Source: Phenylobacterium sp. (GTDB lineage Bacteria; Pseudomonadota; Alphaproteobacteria; Caulobacterales; Caulobacteraceae). From it: a stretch of DNA of 64,000 nucleotides. The notes under the pieces were generated by a model. It did not search any database and was not told the DNA's origin. It saw only the letters and a list, made by a program, of their open reading frames with translations. Positions 34,854-43,640 of this stretch are shown here, one piece after another. Both the position numbers and the translations under genes were made by a program. Positions within the stretch are counted from its first letter, which is position 1. Each line of letters opens with the position of its first letter. Location of the stretch: the NCBI GenBank assembly GCA_020401865.1, contig JADCAS010000011.1, positions 1 to 64,000 of the forward strand, read 5' to 3'.

Positions 34854-35045
34854 ATGCCCTACGCCCATCGGCTGCTCATCCTCGACGCCGACACCCACAT
34901 GATGGAGCCCGCGGACTGGCTCCCGGCCGTCACCGATCCCATCGGCCGCTACGAGCGCACCCTGGGCGGGGTGGGGGAGCCCTTGAAGGCGAACGCCTAC
35001 CACCGCAACTTCGCGGCCCTGTTCGCGGACCGCCGGTGTTGGTGA
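34854..35045 (+). pseudogene. Truncated amidohydrolase (N-terminal remnant)
   Basis: The frame encodes 63 residues beginning [20 protein letters not shown], the N-terminal start of amidohydrolase-2 family (TIM-barrel metal hydrolase) proteins, including the first metal-binding D-x-H-like motif, and ends at LFADRRCW. Real members are roughly 300-400 residues, so most of the barrel is gone. The frame stops 46 bases before the PhyH dioxygenase gene. This looks like a gene cut by deletion, perhaps when the dioxygenase gene was joined to this place. Expression is possible but catalysis is not. Confidence 0.6.
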
Positions 35046-35091
35046 ACGGCCTGGGGGCCGGGGGATATCCCCGTATTCCGGAGAAACGATC

Positions 35092-36105
35092 ATGACCCTC
35101 GACCCCACGCCCCTGGCGGCGCACGAGATCAGCTTCTTCAAGCGCCATGGCTACCTGATCAAGCGACGGGCCATCGACCGGGCCCGATGCGACAGGGCTC
35201 TGGACCGGATGTGGGAGTCCGCGCCCGCCTCGATCCGCCGGGACGACCCGGAGACCTGGCGGCCGGTTCCGGCGTCGGAGGCCTCGGACGATCCCCTGCT
35301 GACCCTGGGCGGCAGCCGGTGGCAGCTGCGGGCGGCGGGGACGGAGGCGGCCCTGGTCGACATCGTCTGGAACGCCCCGCTCAAGGGCTGGGCCGAGCAG
35401 CTGCTGGGCGCAGGGAGCCTTCGTCCTCCCCGCGTCGGGGGCCAGCCCATGGGCTCATGGGGCGCCGCCTGGCCGGGAGGCCCGGTCGACCCCCAGCTCG
35501 GCGAGGGCGTCCGCGGGATCTACGCCACCCTGCCGGAGCGGGAGGCCCTGGCCGGCGCCGGGGACCACCTGCACACGGACGGCCATCCCTTCCACCTGGG
35601 CGTGGTCTGCCTCCTGTCGGACTGCCCGGCCGACAGCGGGGCCTTCCGCGTCTGGCCCGGCAGCCACCGCAGGTTCTATCCCCTCTTCCAGCTGCAGTAC
35701 GACCAGGCCCGGGCGCCCTACTACCCGCACCTGCCGTCGCTGAAGGGCATACTCTATCCCCCCGCCTACCTGGAGGAGGTCGGGAAGGTCGAGGCCGACA
35801 CTCCCTCCGTGGACTGCCACGGGGCGGCGGGGGACGTGGTCTTCTGGCACCACAGGCTCGGCCACATGGCCGGGCGCAATCTCTCCGATCCCCCCCACAT
35901 CCGGCAGGCCCTGCTGTACGACTTCTGCAAGACGGACCTCGACCAGACGCGCCTTGATCCGCCCCAGGCCGACATGTGGCGCGACTGGAGCGAGGAGGTG
36001 CGCACGACCGACGCCGACATTCCGCCCCAGTTCGCCGCCGAGCAGATGTTGCCGCTCCCGCTCCTGGGACACGGGGCCGGGATCCCGGGGGCCCGGGGGG
36101 GATGA
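35092..36105 (+). CDS. Phytanoyl-CoA dioxygenase (PhyH) family protein
   Basis: A 337-residue non-haem Fe(II)/2-oxoglutarate oxygenase. The iron-binding H-x-D lies in DHLHTDGHPFHLG and the distal His in VVFWHHRLGHMAGRN, followed by the Arg (HIRQALLYDF) for 2-oxoglutarate. It hydroxylates an unknown substrate. CCGGAGAAACGATC precedes the ATG at 35092. The only upstream neighbour on the same strand is an amidohydrolase remnant. The gene converges on tRNA-Val. Confidence 0.83.
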   Translation: MTLDPTPLAAHEISFFKRHGYLIKRRAIDRARCDRALDRMWESAPASIRRDDPETWRPVPASEASDDPLLTLGGSRWQLRAAGTEAALVDIVWNAPLKGWAEQLLGAGSLRPPRVGGQPMGSWGAAWPGGPVDPQLGEGVRGIYATLPEREALAGAGDHLHTDGHPFHLGVVCLLSDCPADSGAFRVWPGSHRRFYPLFQLQYDQARAPYYPHLPSLKGILYPPAYLEEVGKVEADTPSVDCHGAAGDVVFWHHRLGHMAGRNLSDPPHIRQALLYDFCKTDLDQTRLDPPQADMWRDWSEEVRTTDADIPPQFAAEQMLPLPLLGHGAGIPGARGG

Positions 36106-36109
36106 GCCG

Positions 36110-36125
36110 GGAAAAAAGCTTCTCA
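36110..36125 (-). terminator. T-rich tract after tRNA-Val
   Basis: On the minus strand, GAGAAGCTTTTTTCCC follows the tRNA within 10 bases. The run of six T could end tRNA transcription, but the hairpin before it is weak (AGCTT core only). Confidence 0.3.
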
Positions 36126-36131
36126 GGAAAA

Positions 36132-36206
36132 TGGTGGACGTGACAGGGATCGAACCTGTGACCCCCTCGATGTCAACGAGGTGCTCTACCGCTGAGCTAC
36201 ACGTCC
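36132..36206 (-). tRNA. tRNA-Val (GAC)
   Basis: The minus strand folds as a complete cloverleaf of 75 bases. The acceptor stem GGACGTG/CACGTCC is followed by A and an encoded CCA (complement TGG at 36132-36134). The D arm has AGCTCAGCGGTAGAGC, the anticodon stem CCTCG/CGAGG encloses TTGACAT (anticodon GAC, valine), and the T arm has GGTTCGATCC. No intron. Confidence 0.97.
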
Positions 36207-36278
36207 GGGGTCGGCTTCCCGGTCGGGAAGCGGAGGCGGGGATATACCGGCGGGGCGGGCCCGGCGCAAGCGGCCAGA

Positions 36279-36310
36279 GGCGCGGGCGTCTGGGGGCGCG
36301 GGCGTCTGGG
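36279..36310. repeat. Exact 16-base tandem repeat, two units
   Basis: GGCGCGGGCGTCTGGG occurs at 36279-36294 and again at 36295-36310, directly after one another, immediately downstream of the cpdR stop codon. It may be a simple slippage product. No function is apparent. Confidence 0.8.
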
Positions 36311-36313
36311 GGT

Positions 36314-36670
36314 TCAGGCCGCCAGCAACCGCTCAACCTCCACCACCAGTTCGCGCAGGTGCACGGGTTTGGCCAGGACCCGGGCGCCGGGCGGGGCGGT
36401 CTCCTCAGCCTTGAGGGCCACGGCGGCGAAACCGGTGATGAACATGATGCGAAGGCCGGGATGCCGCTCGGCGGCCAGTCGGGCCAGCTCGATGCCGTCC
36501 ATGCCGGGCATGACGATGTCGGTCAGCAGGAGGTCCCAGTTCTGGTCGATACGCTGGGCTGCGGCCTCGCCGTCAGCGCAGGCCTCGACCTCGTAACCGG
36601 CCCGCTCGAGGGCGCGGGCGAGGAACCCCCGCAGGGAATCGTCGTCTTCGGCGAAGAGAATTCGGGGCAT
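36314..36670 (-). CDS. cpdR: Cell-cycle response regulator CpdR
   Basis: A 118-residue stand-alone receiver domain. Acidic pocket EDDD (9-11), phosphoacceptor Asp51 in LLLTDIVMPGMDGIELARLA, Thr/Phe switch region IMFITGFAAVAL and Lys in VLAKPVHLRELV all match Caulobacter CpdR, as does the Ala-Ala C-terminus needed there for ClpXP turnover. Unphosphorylated CpdR brings ClpXP to the cell pole and promotes degradation of CtrA and PdeA; CckA-ChpT phosphorylation blocks this. The ATG at 36668-36670 is the start. The divergent neighbour, an N-formylglutamate amidohydrolase, is the same as in Caulobacter as far as I recall. Confidence 0.9.
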   Translation of the reverse strand: MPRILFAEDDDSLRGFLARALERAGYEVEACADGEAAAQRIDQNWDLLLTDIVMPGMDGIELARLAAERHPGLRIMFITGFAAVALKAEETAPPGARVLAKPVHLRELVVEVERLLAA

Positions 36671-36750
36671 GGGTCGTCCTGGGGCGGCCGGAGCGGCTTC
36701 CACCTCAAGCCGGTTTGACCGAAGGATGCAAGAGGGGCTCATATACCGCC

Positions 36751-37620
36751 ATGAGCCTGTCCGCCGCGAACCCGCAGATGTCCACAGCCTTCGACATCCG
36801 CTGGCCTGACGACGGAGACGGAGCCCCGGCGACCCCCCTGGTGTTCGCTTCGCCCCACTCCGGCCGGCTCTATCCGGAGGACATGAACCCGGCCCTCGAT
36901 TCGCTGTGTATCCGCCGTAGCGAGGACGCCCGGGTGGACGACCTCATCGACCAGGCCCCCGTTTTCGGCGCGCCGATGATCTGCGCCCTGACCGCCCGCG
37001 CCTACCTGGACGTCAACCGCGACCCGTGTGAACTGGACCCCCGGCTGTTCGCCGGGGCCCTGCCGGTCGAAGCCCGCGCCCTCTCCCCCCGGGTGGCGGC
37101 GGGACTGGGCGTCGTGGCGCGCGTCGCCTCGGGCGGAGCGGAGATCTACGACCGGCGACTGAGCCTGGAAGAGGGCCTGGCGCGGATCGCGCGGGTGCAC
37201 CAGCCCTACCATGACGCCCTGTCCCGTCTGCTGGCCCGAGCCCGGGCGACCCATGGCCTGGCCGTACTGATCGACTGGCATTCGATGCCCCAGTCCGCGG
37301 CGCCGGGGGTGGACTTCGTACTGGGCGACCGGTTCGGCGCGGCCTGCAGCCCCGCCCTGACCTCTGCGGTGGAGCGGATGCTGGGGGAGGCCGGCTACCG
37401 GACAGCCCGCAACACCCCCTTCGCCGGGGGCTACACCACAGAGCACTATGGCCGCCCCGACCGCCGGACCCACGCCCTGCAGGTCGAGATCAACCGAGGC
37501 CTGTACCTGGACGAGACGCGGCTGGAGACCACCGCCGGCTTCCCGCGCCTGAAGGCGGCCCTGGACGGGCTGATCGCCCGGCTGGCGCAAACTGACTGGC
37601 GTCTCCTCCTGAACCCTTGA
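36751..37620 (+). CDS. N-formylglutamate amidohydrolase family protein
   Basis: A 289-residue zinc hydrolase of the HutG/FGase family. Characteristic stretches are LVFASPHSGRLYPEDM, RSEDARVDDLIDQAP, LTARAYLDVNRDPCELDP and LIDWHSMPQ. It cleaves N-formylglutamate to formate and glutamate at the end of one histidine degradation route, although other his genes are absent here. The ATG at 36751 is used. TTGACC at 36715-36720 with a CATATA-like -10 near 36740 places the transcript start so close that either a leaderless mRNA or the later ATG at 36778 must be considered. Confidence 0.85.
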   Translation: MSLSAANPQMSTAFDIRWPDDGDGAPATPLVFASPHSGRLYPEDMNPALDSLCIRRSEDARVDDLIDQAPVFGAPMICALTARAYLDVNRDPCELDPRLFAGALPVEARALSPRVAAGLGVVARVASGGAEIYDRRLSLEEGLARIARVHQPYHDALSRLLARARATHGLAVLIDWHSMPQSAAPGVDFVLGDRFGAACSPALTSAVERMLGEAGYRTARNTPFAGGYTTEHYGRPDRRTHALQVEINRGLYLDETRLETTAGFPRLKAALDGLIARLAQTDWRLLLNP

Positions 37621-37655
37621 GTCCCCCCTTGAAGACCCCTCACGGCGCCCGGGCC

Positions 37656-37685
37656 AAAAAAAAGCCGCGCCGGTGAGGGCGCGGC
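37656..37685 (-). terminator. Rho-independent terminator of the candidate sRNA
   Basis: GCCGCGCC (37664-37671), loop GGTGAG, GGCGCGGC (37678-37685), with AAAAAAAA at 37656-37663. On the minus strand this reads as an 8-bp GC stem followed by eight T. On the plus strand the T tract is missing, so it does not serve the gene ending at 37620. Confidence 0.85.
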
Positions 37686-37740
37686 AGTTCATTAGGGAGG
37701 AAACGCCCAGGAAGGGCAGAAGCGTCAGCGACGCCTCACA
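37656..37740 (-). ncRNA. Candidate small RNA, alpha-r8/MmgR-like
   Basis: The minus strand from about 37740 to 37656 has everything expected of a trans-acting sRNA. A promoter lies just upstream (37775-37747). Then come a hairpin GGCGTC-GCT-GACGC, a second hairpin GCCC-TTCCT-GGGC, an exposed TTTCCTCCCT (37703-37694) able to pair with ribosome-binding sites, and a strong terminator hairpin GCCGCGCC/GGCGCGGC followed by eight T. TTTCCTCCCT is, as I recall, the conserved single-stranded motif of the alphaproteobacterial alpha-r8 family that includes Sinorhizobium MmgR. No minus-strand gene nearby explains the terminator. Length is about 85 nucleotides. Confidence 0.7.
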
Positions 37741-37746
37741 GGATGC

Positions 37747-37775
37747 AACTTAGATTGCAGCGCACCAAAGTTCAA
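37747..37775 (-). promoter_or_regulatory. Sigma-70 promoter of the candidate sRNA
   Basis: Minus strand TTGAAC (37775-37770), 17-base spacer, TAAGTT (37752-37747). The spacer contains GCGCTGCAATC, and TTGCA follows the -10, so TGC-rich palindrome arms overlap the promoter. Predicted start near 37740. Confidence 0.6.
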
Positions 37776-37845
37776 GGGCATACGATTGCAATTTCCAGCG
37801 CGGAAAGATGAAAAAAAGGAAATGATCCTCACATCCTTCGCGGAT

Positions 37846-37874
37846 TTGAAACAAATGTGCGCCTGTGCTATGCT
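37846..37874 (+). promoter_or_regulatory. Sigma-70 promoter of typA
   Basis: TTGAAA (37846-37851), 17-base spacer, TATGCT (37869-37874). The -10 runs into GCTGCAACGCAC. The predicted start near 37881 gives an untranslated leader of about 95 bases that is GC-rich and can fold. Confidence 0.7.
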
Positions 37875-37976
37875 GCAACGCACAATAAACGCCTTCCGCA
37901 GACGGAACTGTCCGGGGCGTCTGGCGCTGGGGCGCGGAACCCCCTACAAGCGCGCGCTTCCACAGATAAGAACGTC

Positions 37977-39809
<1,833 letters not shown>

Positions 39810-39837
39810 GACCCCGGCGACCGCCGGGAGGACGTCC

Positions 39838-41016
39838 ATGGTGCACCCGCTCTACGCGGCCATGCCCCCCACCATCTTCGACGAGATGTCGGGGCTGGCC
39901 CGCGCCCACAGCGCCCTGAACCTGGGCCAGGGCTTTCCGGACGATCCGGGGCCCGAGACTGTGCGCCGGGCGGCGGCCAAGGCGGTGCTGGACGGCTACA
40001 ACCAGTATCCCCCCTCCCGGGGCCTGCCGGAGCTGCGCCGGGCCGTGGCCGCCCACTATGCCCGCACCCAGGGCCTGACCTTCGATCCCGATGCCCAGGT
40101 CACCGTCACCTCCGGGGCCACCGAGGCCCTGGCCGCCGCCATCCTGGCCCTGGTCGAGCCGGGGGACGAGGTCATCCTCTTCCAGCCCGCCTACGACGCC
40201 TACGCCCCCCTTGTCCGCCGGGCCGGGGGTGTGCCGCGCTTCGTGACCCTTTCGCCCCCCGACTGGCGCTGGACCGCCGCCCAGCTGGAGGCCGCCTTTA
40301 CGCCCCGGACCCGGGCGGTGATCCTCAATTCGCCGGTCAATCCTACGGGGGTCGTGGTCCCCCATGAGGACCTTGAGACCCTGGCCGCCGCCTGCCGGGC
40401 GCGGTTTGTCCCGGTGATCTGCGACGAGGTTTGGGAGCATCTGGTCTTCGACGGCGCCGTGCATGCGCCCCTGATCGCCCTGCCCGGCATGGCGGACCTG
40501 GCGGTCAAGATCGGCTCGGCGGGCAAGATGTTCGGACTGACCGGCTGGAAGGTGGGCTTCCTCTGCGCCGGACCCGCCCTGTCGCCGGCCCTGGCCCGGG
40601 CCCACCAGTTCCTGACCTTCACCACCCCGCCCAACCTGCAGGCCGCCGTCGCCTTCGGCCTGGAGACGCCCGGGGACTGGTTCGAGGCGATGCCCGCCCG
40701 CATGCAGGCCAGCCGCGACCGCCTGACCGAAGCCCTGCAGCGCGAGGGGTTCGAAGTCGCCCGCTCCCAGGCCACCTACTTCCTGACCGTGGACCTGCCG
40801 GGCTCCGGCGTGGACGAGCCCGACCGCGCCTTCGCCGTGCGGGCGGTGAGCGAGGCCGGCGTCGCCGCCATCCCGGTCTCGGCCTTCTACGAGACCGACG
40901 CCGTCACCCGGACCCTTCGCCTCTGCTTCGCCAAGGCCGACGAGGTGCTGGACGAAGCCGCGACCCGGCTGGCCCGGGCCCGCGACCTCTCCCGCAGGGC
41001 TGTGTCCGGAACCTGA
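39838..41016 (+). CDS. Class I/II PLP aminotransferase (methionine/kynurenine aminotransferase-like)
   Basis: A 392-residue fold-type I aminotransferase. The N-terminus LNLGQGFPDDPGP, the VTVTSGATEALAAAIL cofactor phosphate segment, LNSPVNPTG, ICDEVWEHLVFDG and Schiff-base Lys in GSAGKMFGLTGWKVGF place it with the YbdL/kynurenine aminotransferase group acting on methionine, glutamine or aromatic substrates. Start at 39838 follows GGGAGGACG. It is 28 bases after typA and may be co-transcribed. It ends 4 bases before the convergent SDR gene. Confidence 0.88.
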   Translation: MVHPLYAAMPPTIFDEMSGLARAHSALNLGQGFPDDPGPETVRRAAAKAVLDGYNQYPPSRGLPELRRAVAAHYARTQGLTFDPDAQVTVTSGATEALAAAILALVEPGDEVILFQPAYDAYAPLVRRAGGVPRFVTLSPPDWRWTAAQLEAAFTPRTRAVILNSPVNPTGVVVPHEDLETLAAACRARFVPVICDEVWEHLVFDGAVHAPLIALPGMADLAVKIGSAGKMFGLTGWKVGFLCAGPALSPALARAHQFLTFTTPPNLQAAVAFGLETPGDWFEAMPARMQASRDRLTEALQREGFEVARSQATYFLTVDLPGSGVDEPDRAFAVRAVSEAGVAAIPVSAFYETDAVTRTLRLCFAKADEVLDEAATRLARARDLSRRAVSGT

Positions 41017-41020
41017 CGGC

Positions 41021-41785
41021 TCAGCTCGTCGAGCCGCCGTCCACCACCACGGTCTGGCCGGTCATCCAGCCGCCCGCCTTCGAGGCCAGGAAGACGGCCG
41101 CGCCGGCGATGTCGTCCGGCTCGCCCAGGCGGCGCAGGGGCGTACCCTGGGACGACCGGACCTCGGCCTCGGGGGTGTCCCACAGGGCGCGGGCGAAGTC
41201 GGTCTTCACCAGGCCCGGCGCGATACAGTTGATGCGGATGTTGTGGGGGCTGAGCTCCTGGGCGAGGTTGCGGGCCATCTGCATGTCCGCCGCCTTGGAG
41301 ATGGCGTAGGCGCCGATCACCGCCGTGCCGCGGAAGCCGCCGATGGACGAGACGATGATGATCGCCCCGTCCTTGCGCTCGACCATCTCCGGCGAGACCA
41401 GGTTCACCAGCCAGTTGTTGGCGATGATGTTGTTCTCGAGGATCTTGCGGAAGGCGTCGTCGCTGATGCCGCTCATCGGCCCGTAATAGGGGTTGGAGGC
41501 GGCGTTGCAGACCAGGATGTCGACCTTGCCGAAAGCCTTGCGGGTCTCGTCCACCAGCCGGGCGAGGTCGTCCTTGGACGAGATGTTGGCGGGCACGGCG
41601 ATGGCCGAGCCGGGCCAGCGGGCATTGATGGCGGCGGCGACCTCGTCGCAGGGGCCGGCCTTGCGCGAGGAGATGACCACCTTGGCGCCGTGCTCGGCCA
41701 TCCGCTCGGCGATGGCCTTGCCGATGCCGCGGGACGAGCCGGTGATGATCGCCACCTTGCCGGTCAGATCGAAAAGTTCGCCCAT
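41021..41785 (-). CDS. SDR family oxidoreductase
   Basis: A 254-residue classical short-chain dehydrogenase. It has the cofactor motif TGSSRGIGKAIAERM, NAASN, catalytic Ser in IIIVSSIGGFRG and YAISK with Tyr and Lys. ISSRK after strand 2 suggests NADP(H). C-terminal VVDGGSTS is family-typical. The substrate is unknown; proximity to acyl-CoA enzymes is not decisive. Start is the ATG at 41783-41785. Confidence 0.9.
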   Translation of the reverse strand: MGELFDLTGKVAIITGSSRGIGKAIAERMAEHGAKVVISSRKAGPCDEVAAAINARWPGSAIAVPANISSKDDLARLVDETRKAFGKVDILVCNAASNPYYGPMSGISDDAFRKILENNIIANNWLVNLVSPEMVERKDGAIIIVSSIGGFRGTAVIGAYAISKAADMQMARNLAQELSPHNIRINCIAPGLVKTDFARALWDTPEAEVRSSQGTPLRRLGEPDDIAGAAVFLASKAGGWMTGQTVVVDGGSTS

Positions 41786-41987
41786 GGGTTTCCTCCGCTA
41801 TCGGGTCGTGTTTCGGCGGTCATTTGCCGCCGAGGCCTCCGCCGGGTCAAGCCGCCCGGCTTGTCGTCCGGGGCCGGGCGGGCTAGTCGGAGGAATACGG
41901 CGGTTTTTTCCGGCCGCGGGGCGGCGGACCCCTTGCGCCCGGCGACGCCGGGCCACAGGTTCCGCCCCTTCACTTATGGAGTTTCCC

Positions 41988-42596
41988 ATGCGCGACTGGC
42001 GGCTTGACGACGAGGAAGAGGGCGACGGGCCGAAGCCCGATGCGGCGGCCGCCGCGGGCGGACCGGTCGCCAGCGCCCTGTTCAAGTCGCGCACCGTCCT
42101 CGTCTTCGGCGAGGTCAACATGCGCATGGCCGAGCGGGTCACCGCCCAGCTCCTGGCCCTGGCGGCCGAGGGCGACGGCGACATCCGCGTCATCATCAAC
42201 TCGCCTGGCGGACACGTCGAAAGCGGCGACACCATCCACGACGTCATGCGGTTCTGCGGCCCGAAGGTGAAGGCCATCGGCACCGGATGGGTGGCCAGCG
42301 CCGGAGTGACCATCTTCCTCGGCGCCGAGCGCGAGAACCGGGTCTGCCTGCCCAACACCCGCTTCCTCCTGCACCAGCCGAGCGGCGGCGTCCGCGGCCA
42401 GGCCTCCGACATCCAGATCGAGGCCGAGGAGATCGTGAAGATGCGCCAGCGCATGAACCAGCTCATCGCCCGGGAAAGCGGCCAGACCTTCGAGAAGATC
42501 CTCAAGGACACCCAGCGCAACTTCTGGATGAGCGCCGAGGAAGGCGTGGCCTACGGCCTGGCCTCGCGCATCGTCTCGAGCGCCATCGAGGTCTGA
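41988..42596 (+). CDS. ClpP-like protease subunit with Asn in place of the catalytic Asp
   Basis: A 202-residue ClpP-family protein. Conserved are INSPGGHVESGDTIHDVM, the nucleophile Ser in GWVASAGVTIF, and the His in RFLLHQPSGG. The third triad position, Asp in the ERDRF segment of E. coli ClpP, is Asn here (TQRNFWMSAEE). The acidic N-terminus (DDEEEGDG) is also unlike housekeeping ClpP. It is therefore probably a second ClpP paralogue with altered activity rather than the main ClpP. The ATG at 41988 has TGGAG 6 bases upstream; an ATG at 41976 is in frame as well. Confidence 0.85.
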   Translation: MRDWRLDDEEEGDGPKPDAAAAAGGPVASALFKSRTVLVFGEVNMRMAERVTAQLLALAAEGDGDIRVIINSPGGHVESGDTIHDVMRFCGPKVKAIGTGWVASAGVTIFLGAERENRVCLPNTRFLLHQPSGGVRGQASDIQIEAEEIVKMRQRMNQLIARESGQTFEKILKDTQRNFWMSAEEGVAYGLASRIVSSAIEV

Positions 42597-42624
42597 GGCG
42601 GACGGCGGGGGAGGGAAGCAGGCC

Positions 42625-43425
42625 ATGGCGACCTTTACCTCCGACGGCCTTGAAATCGCCTACGACGCCCGCGAGCCGGCGGCCGGCGCCCCCTGGCTGA
42701 TCCTCGTCCACGGCTTCGCCTCCAACCGCCACGAGGGCTGGCGGCGGACCGGCTGGTATGCGGCCCTGGAGCGGCGCGGCATGGGCTTCGCCGCCCTCGA
42801 CCAGCGCGGCCACGGCGAGAGCGCCAAGCCCCACGATCCGGCCCTCTACGGCCGCGCAGCGATGGCCAGCGACGTCCTGGCCCTGATGGACCATTTGGGC
42901 GCGGACCGGGCCGACCTCTTCGGCTATTCCATGGGATCGCGCACGGCGCTGGAGGTGGCCCTGATCGCCCCGGACCGGGTCTCCAATCTCATTCTCGGCG
43001 GGGTGGGCGAGGCCCTCTTCACCCCGCGCGAAACCGCCTCCACCGGCGCCATGGCCGCGGCCATGCGGGCGGCGGACCCGGAGAGCCTCACCGAGCCCAT
43101 GCTGCGCAGCTTCCGCCAGTTCGCCGACGAGCAGGGCGAGGACCTCGAGGCCCTGGCCGCCTGCACCGAAGCGACGAACCCACCCCTCGACCCCGAGGCC
43201 CTGGGCACCCTGCCCATGCCCGTGCGCGTCATTGCCGGCATGCAGGATCGCCTGGCCGGCGACCCCGAAGCCCTGGCCGCCCGCTTCGCCCGGGGCAAGG
43301 GCGTGGTCCTGCCCGGCTGCGACCACTTCTCCGCCATCCCCCACGGCCTCACCAAGGCCGCCGTCTTCGACTTCCTCGACGGGGTGGACGAAGAAGAAGA
43401 CGATGTGGGCCTGTGGGGCCGTTGA
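42625..43425 (+). CDS. Alpha/beta hydrolase
   Basis: A 266-residue alpha/beta hydrolase. LVHGFASNRHEGW, LDQRGHGESAKP, nucleophile elbow FGYSMGSRTALEVAL, the acid in IAGMQDRLAGDPE and the His in GCDHFSAIPH form a complete triad. It lies 28 bases after the ClpP-like gene with GGGGAGGG before its start, so the two may be one transcript. Substrate unknown. Confidence 0.88.
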   Translation: MATFTSDGLEIAYDAREPAAGAPWLILVHGFASNRHEGWRRTGWYAALERRGMGFAALDQRGHGESAKPHDPALYGRAAMASDVLALMDHLGADRADLFGYSMGSRTALEVALIAPDRVSNLILGGVGEALFTPRETASTGAMAAAMRAADPESLTEPMLRSFRQFADEQGEDLEALAACTEATNPPLDPEALGTLPMPVRVIAGMQDRLAGDPEALAARFARGKGVVLPGCDHFSAIPHGLTKAAVFDFLDGVDEEEDDVGLWGR

Positions 43426-43609
43426 GGTCTGGGACGGCTATGCCCCTTCTCGGACTACACCGCAGGGCCTCGCTTGAGTTACGGGTCAAGTTTATTGATT
43501 CGTAATTGCCGATATGTTTCTACTGCCGAACGTTCACAGCGAGTGGAAAAGAATGGCCTGCCTGAAAGGGTCCTGCGGCGCGCGGGGGTTAAGAGGTGTT
43601 CTCGCACAG
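43426..43609. other. Gene-free, relatively AT-rich stretch
   Basis: About 180 bases between the alpha/beta hydrolase and the terminator at 43610. Around 43480-43550 the sequence is much more AT-rich than its surroundings (for example TTTATTGATTCGTAATTG). A 46-codon frame from the ATG at 43514 runs through the terminator and has no ribosome site, so I do not call it. I see no known RNA. It may be the left edge of the acquired restriction-modification block. Confidence 0.5.
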
Positions 43610-43640
43610 GATAGCCCCCGAAAGGGGGCTATCTCTTTTT
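43610..43640 (+). terminator. Strong rho-independent terminator
   Basis: GATAGCCCCC (43610-43619), GAAA tetraloop, GGGGGCTATC (43624-43633), then TCTTTTT. A perfect 10-bp stem reading on the plus strand. The nearest plus-strand gene ends 185 bases earlier. The stop codon of the minus-strand gene (43629-43631) lies inside the stem, so the hairpin may end transcripts from both sides. Confidence 0.85.

Noticed and set aside
32537..34855. A 772-codon minus-strand frame that includes selD but extends antisense through all of selU.
   Set aside because: The extension is an artefact of high GC, where antisense frames stay open. selU has clear rhodanese and P-loop motifs on the plus strand, and selD has its own ribosome site at 33607.
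36671..36750. CtrA box (TTAA-N7-TTAA) in the cpdR-formylglutamate hydrolase gap.
   Set aside because: No TTAA pair with the right spacing is present; the gap is GC-rich with only a TTGACC hexamer and a CATATA stretch.
43480..43640. Idea that this region encodes 6S RNA, SRP RNA or tmRNA.
   Set aside because: None of the conserved sequence cores of these RNAs could be found; only the terminator is convincing.
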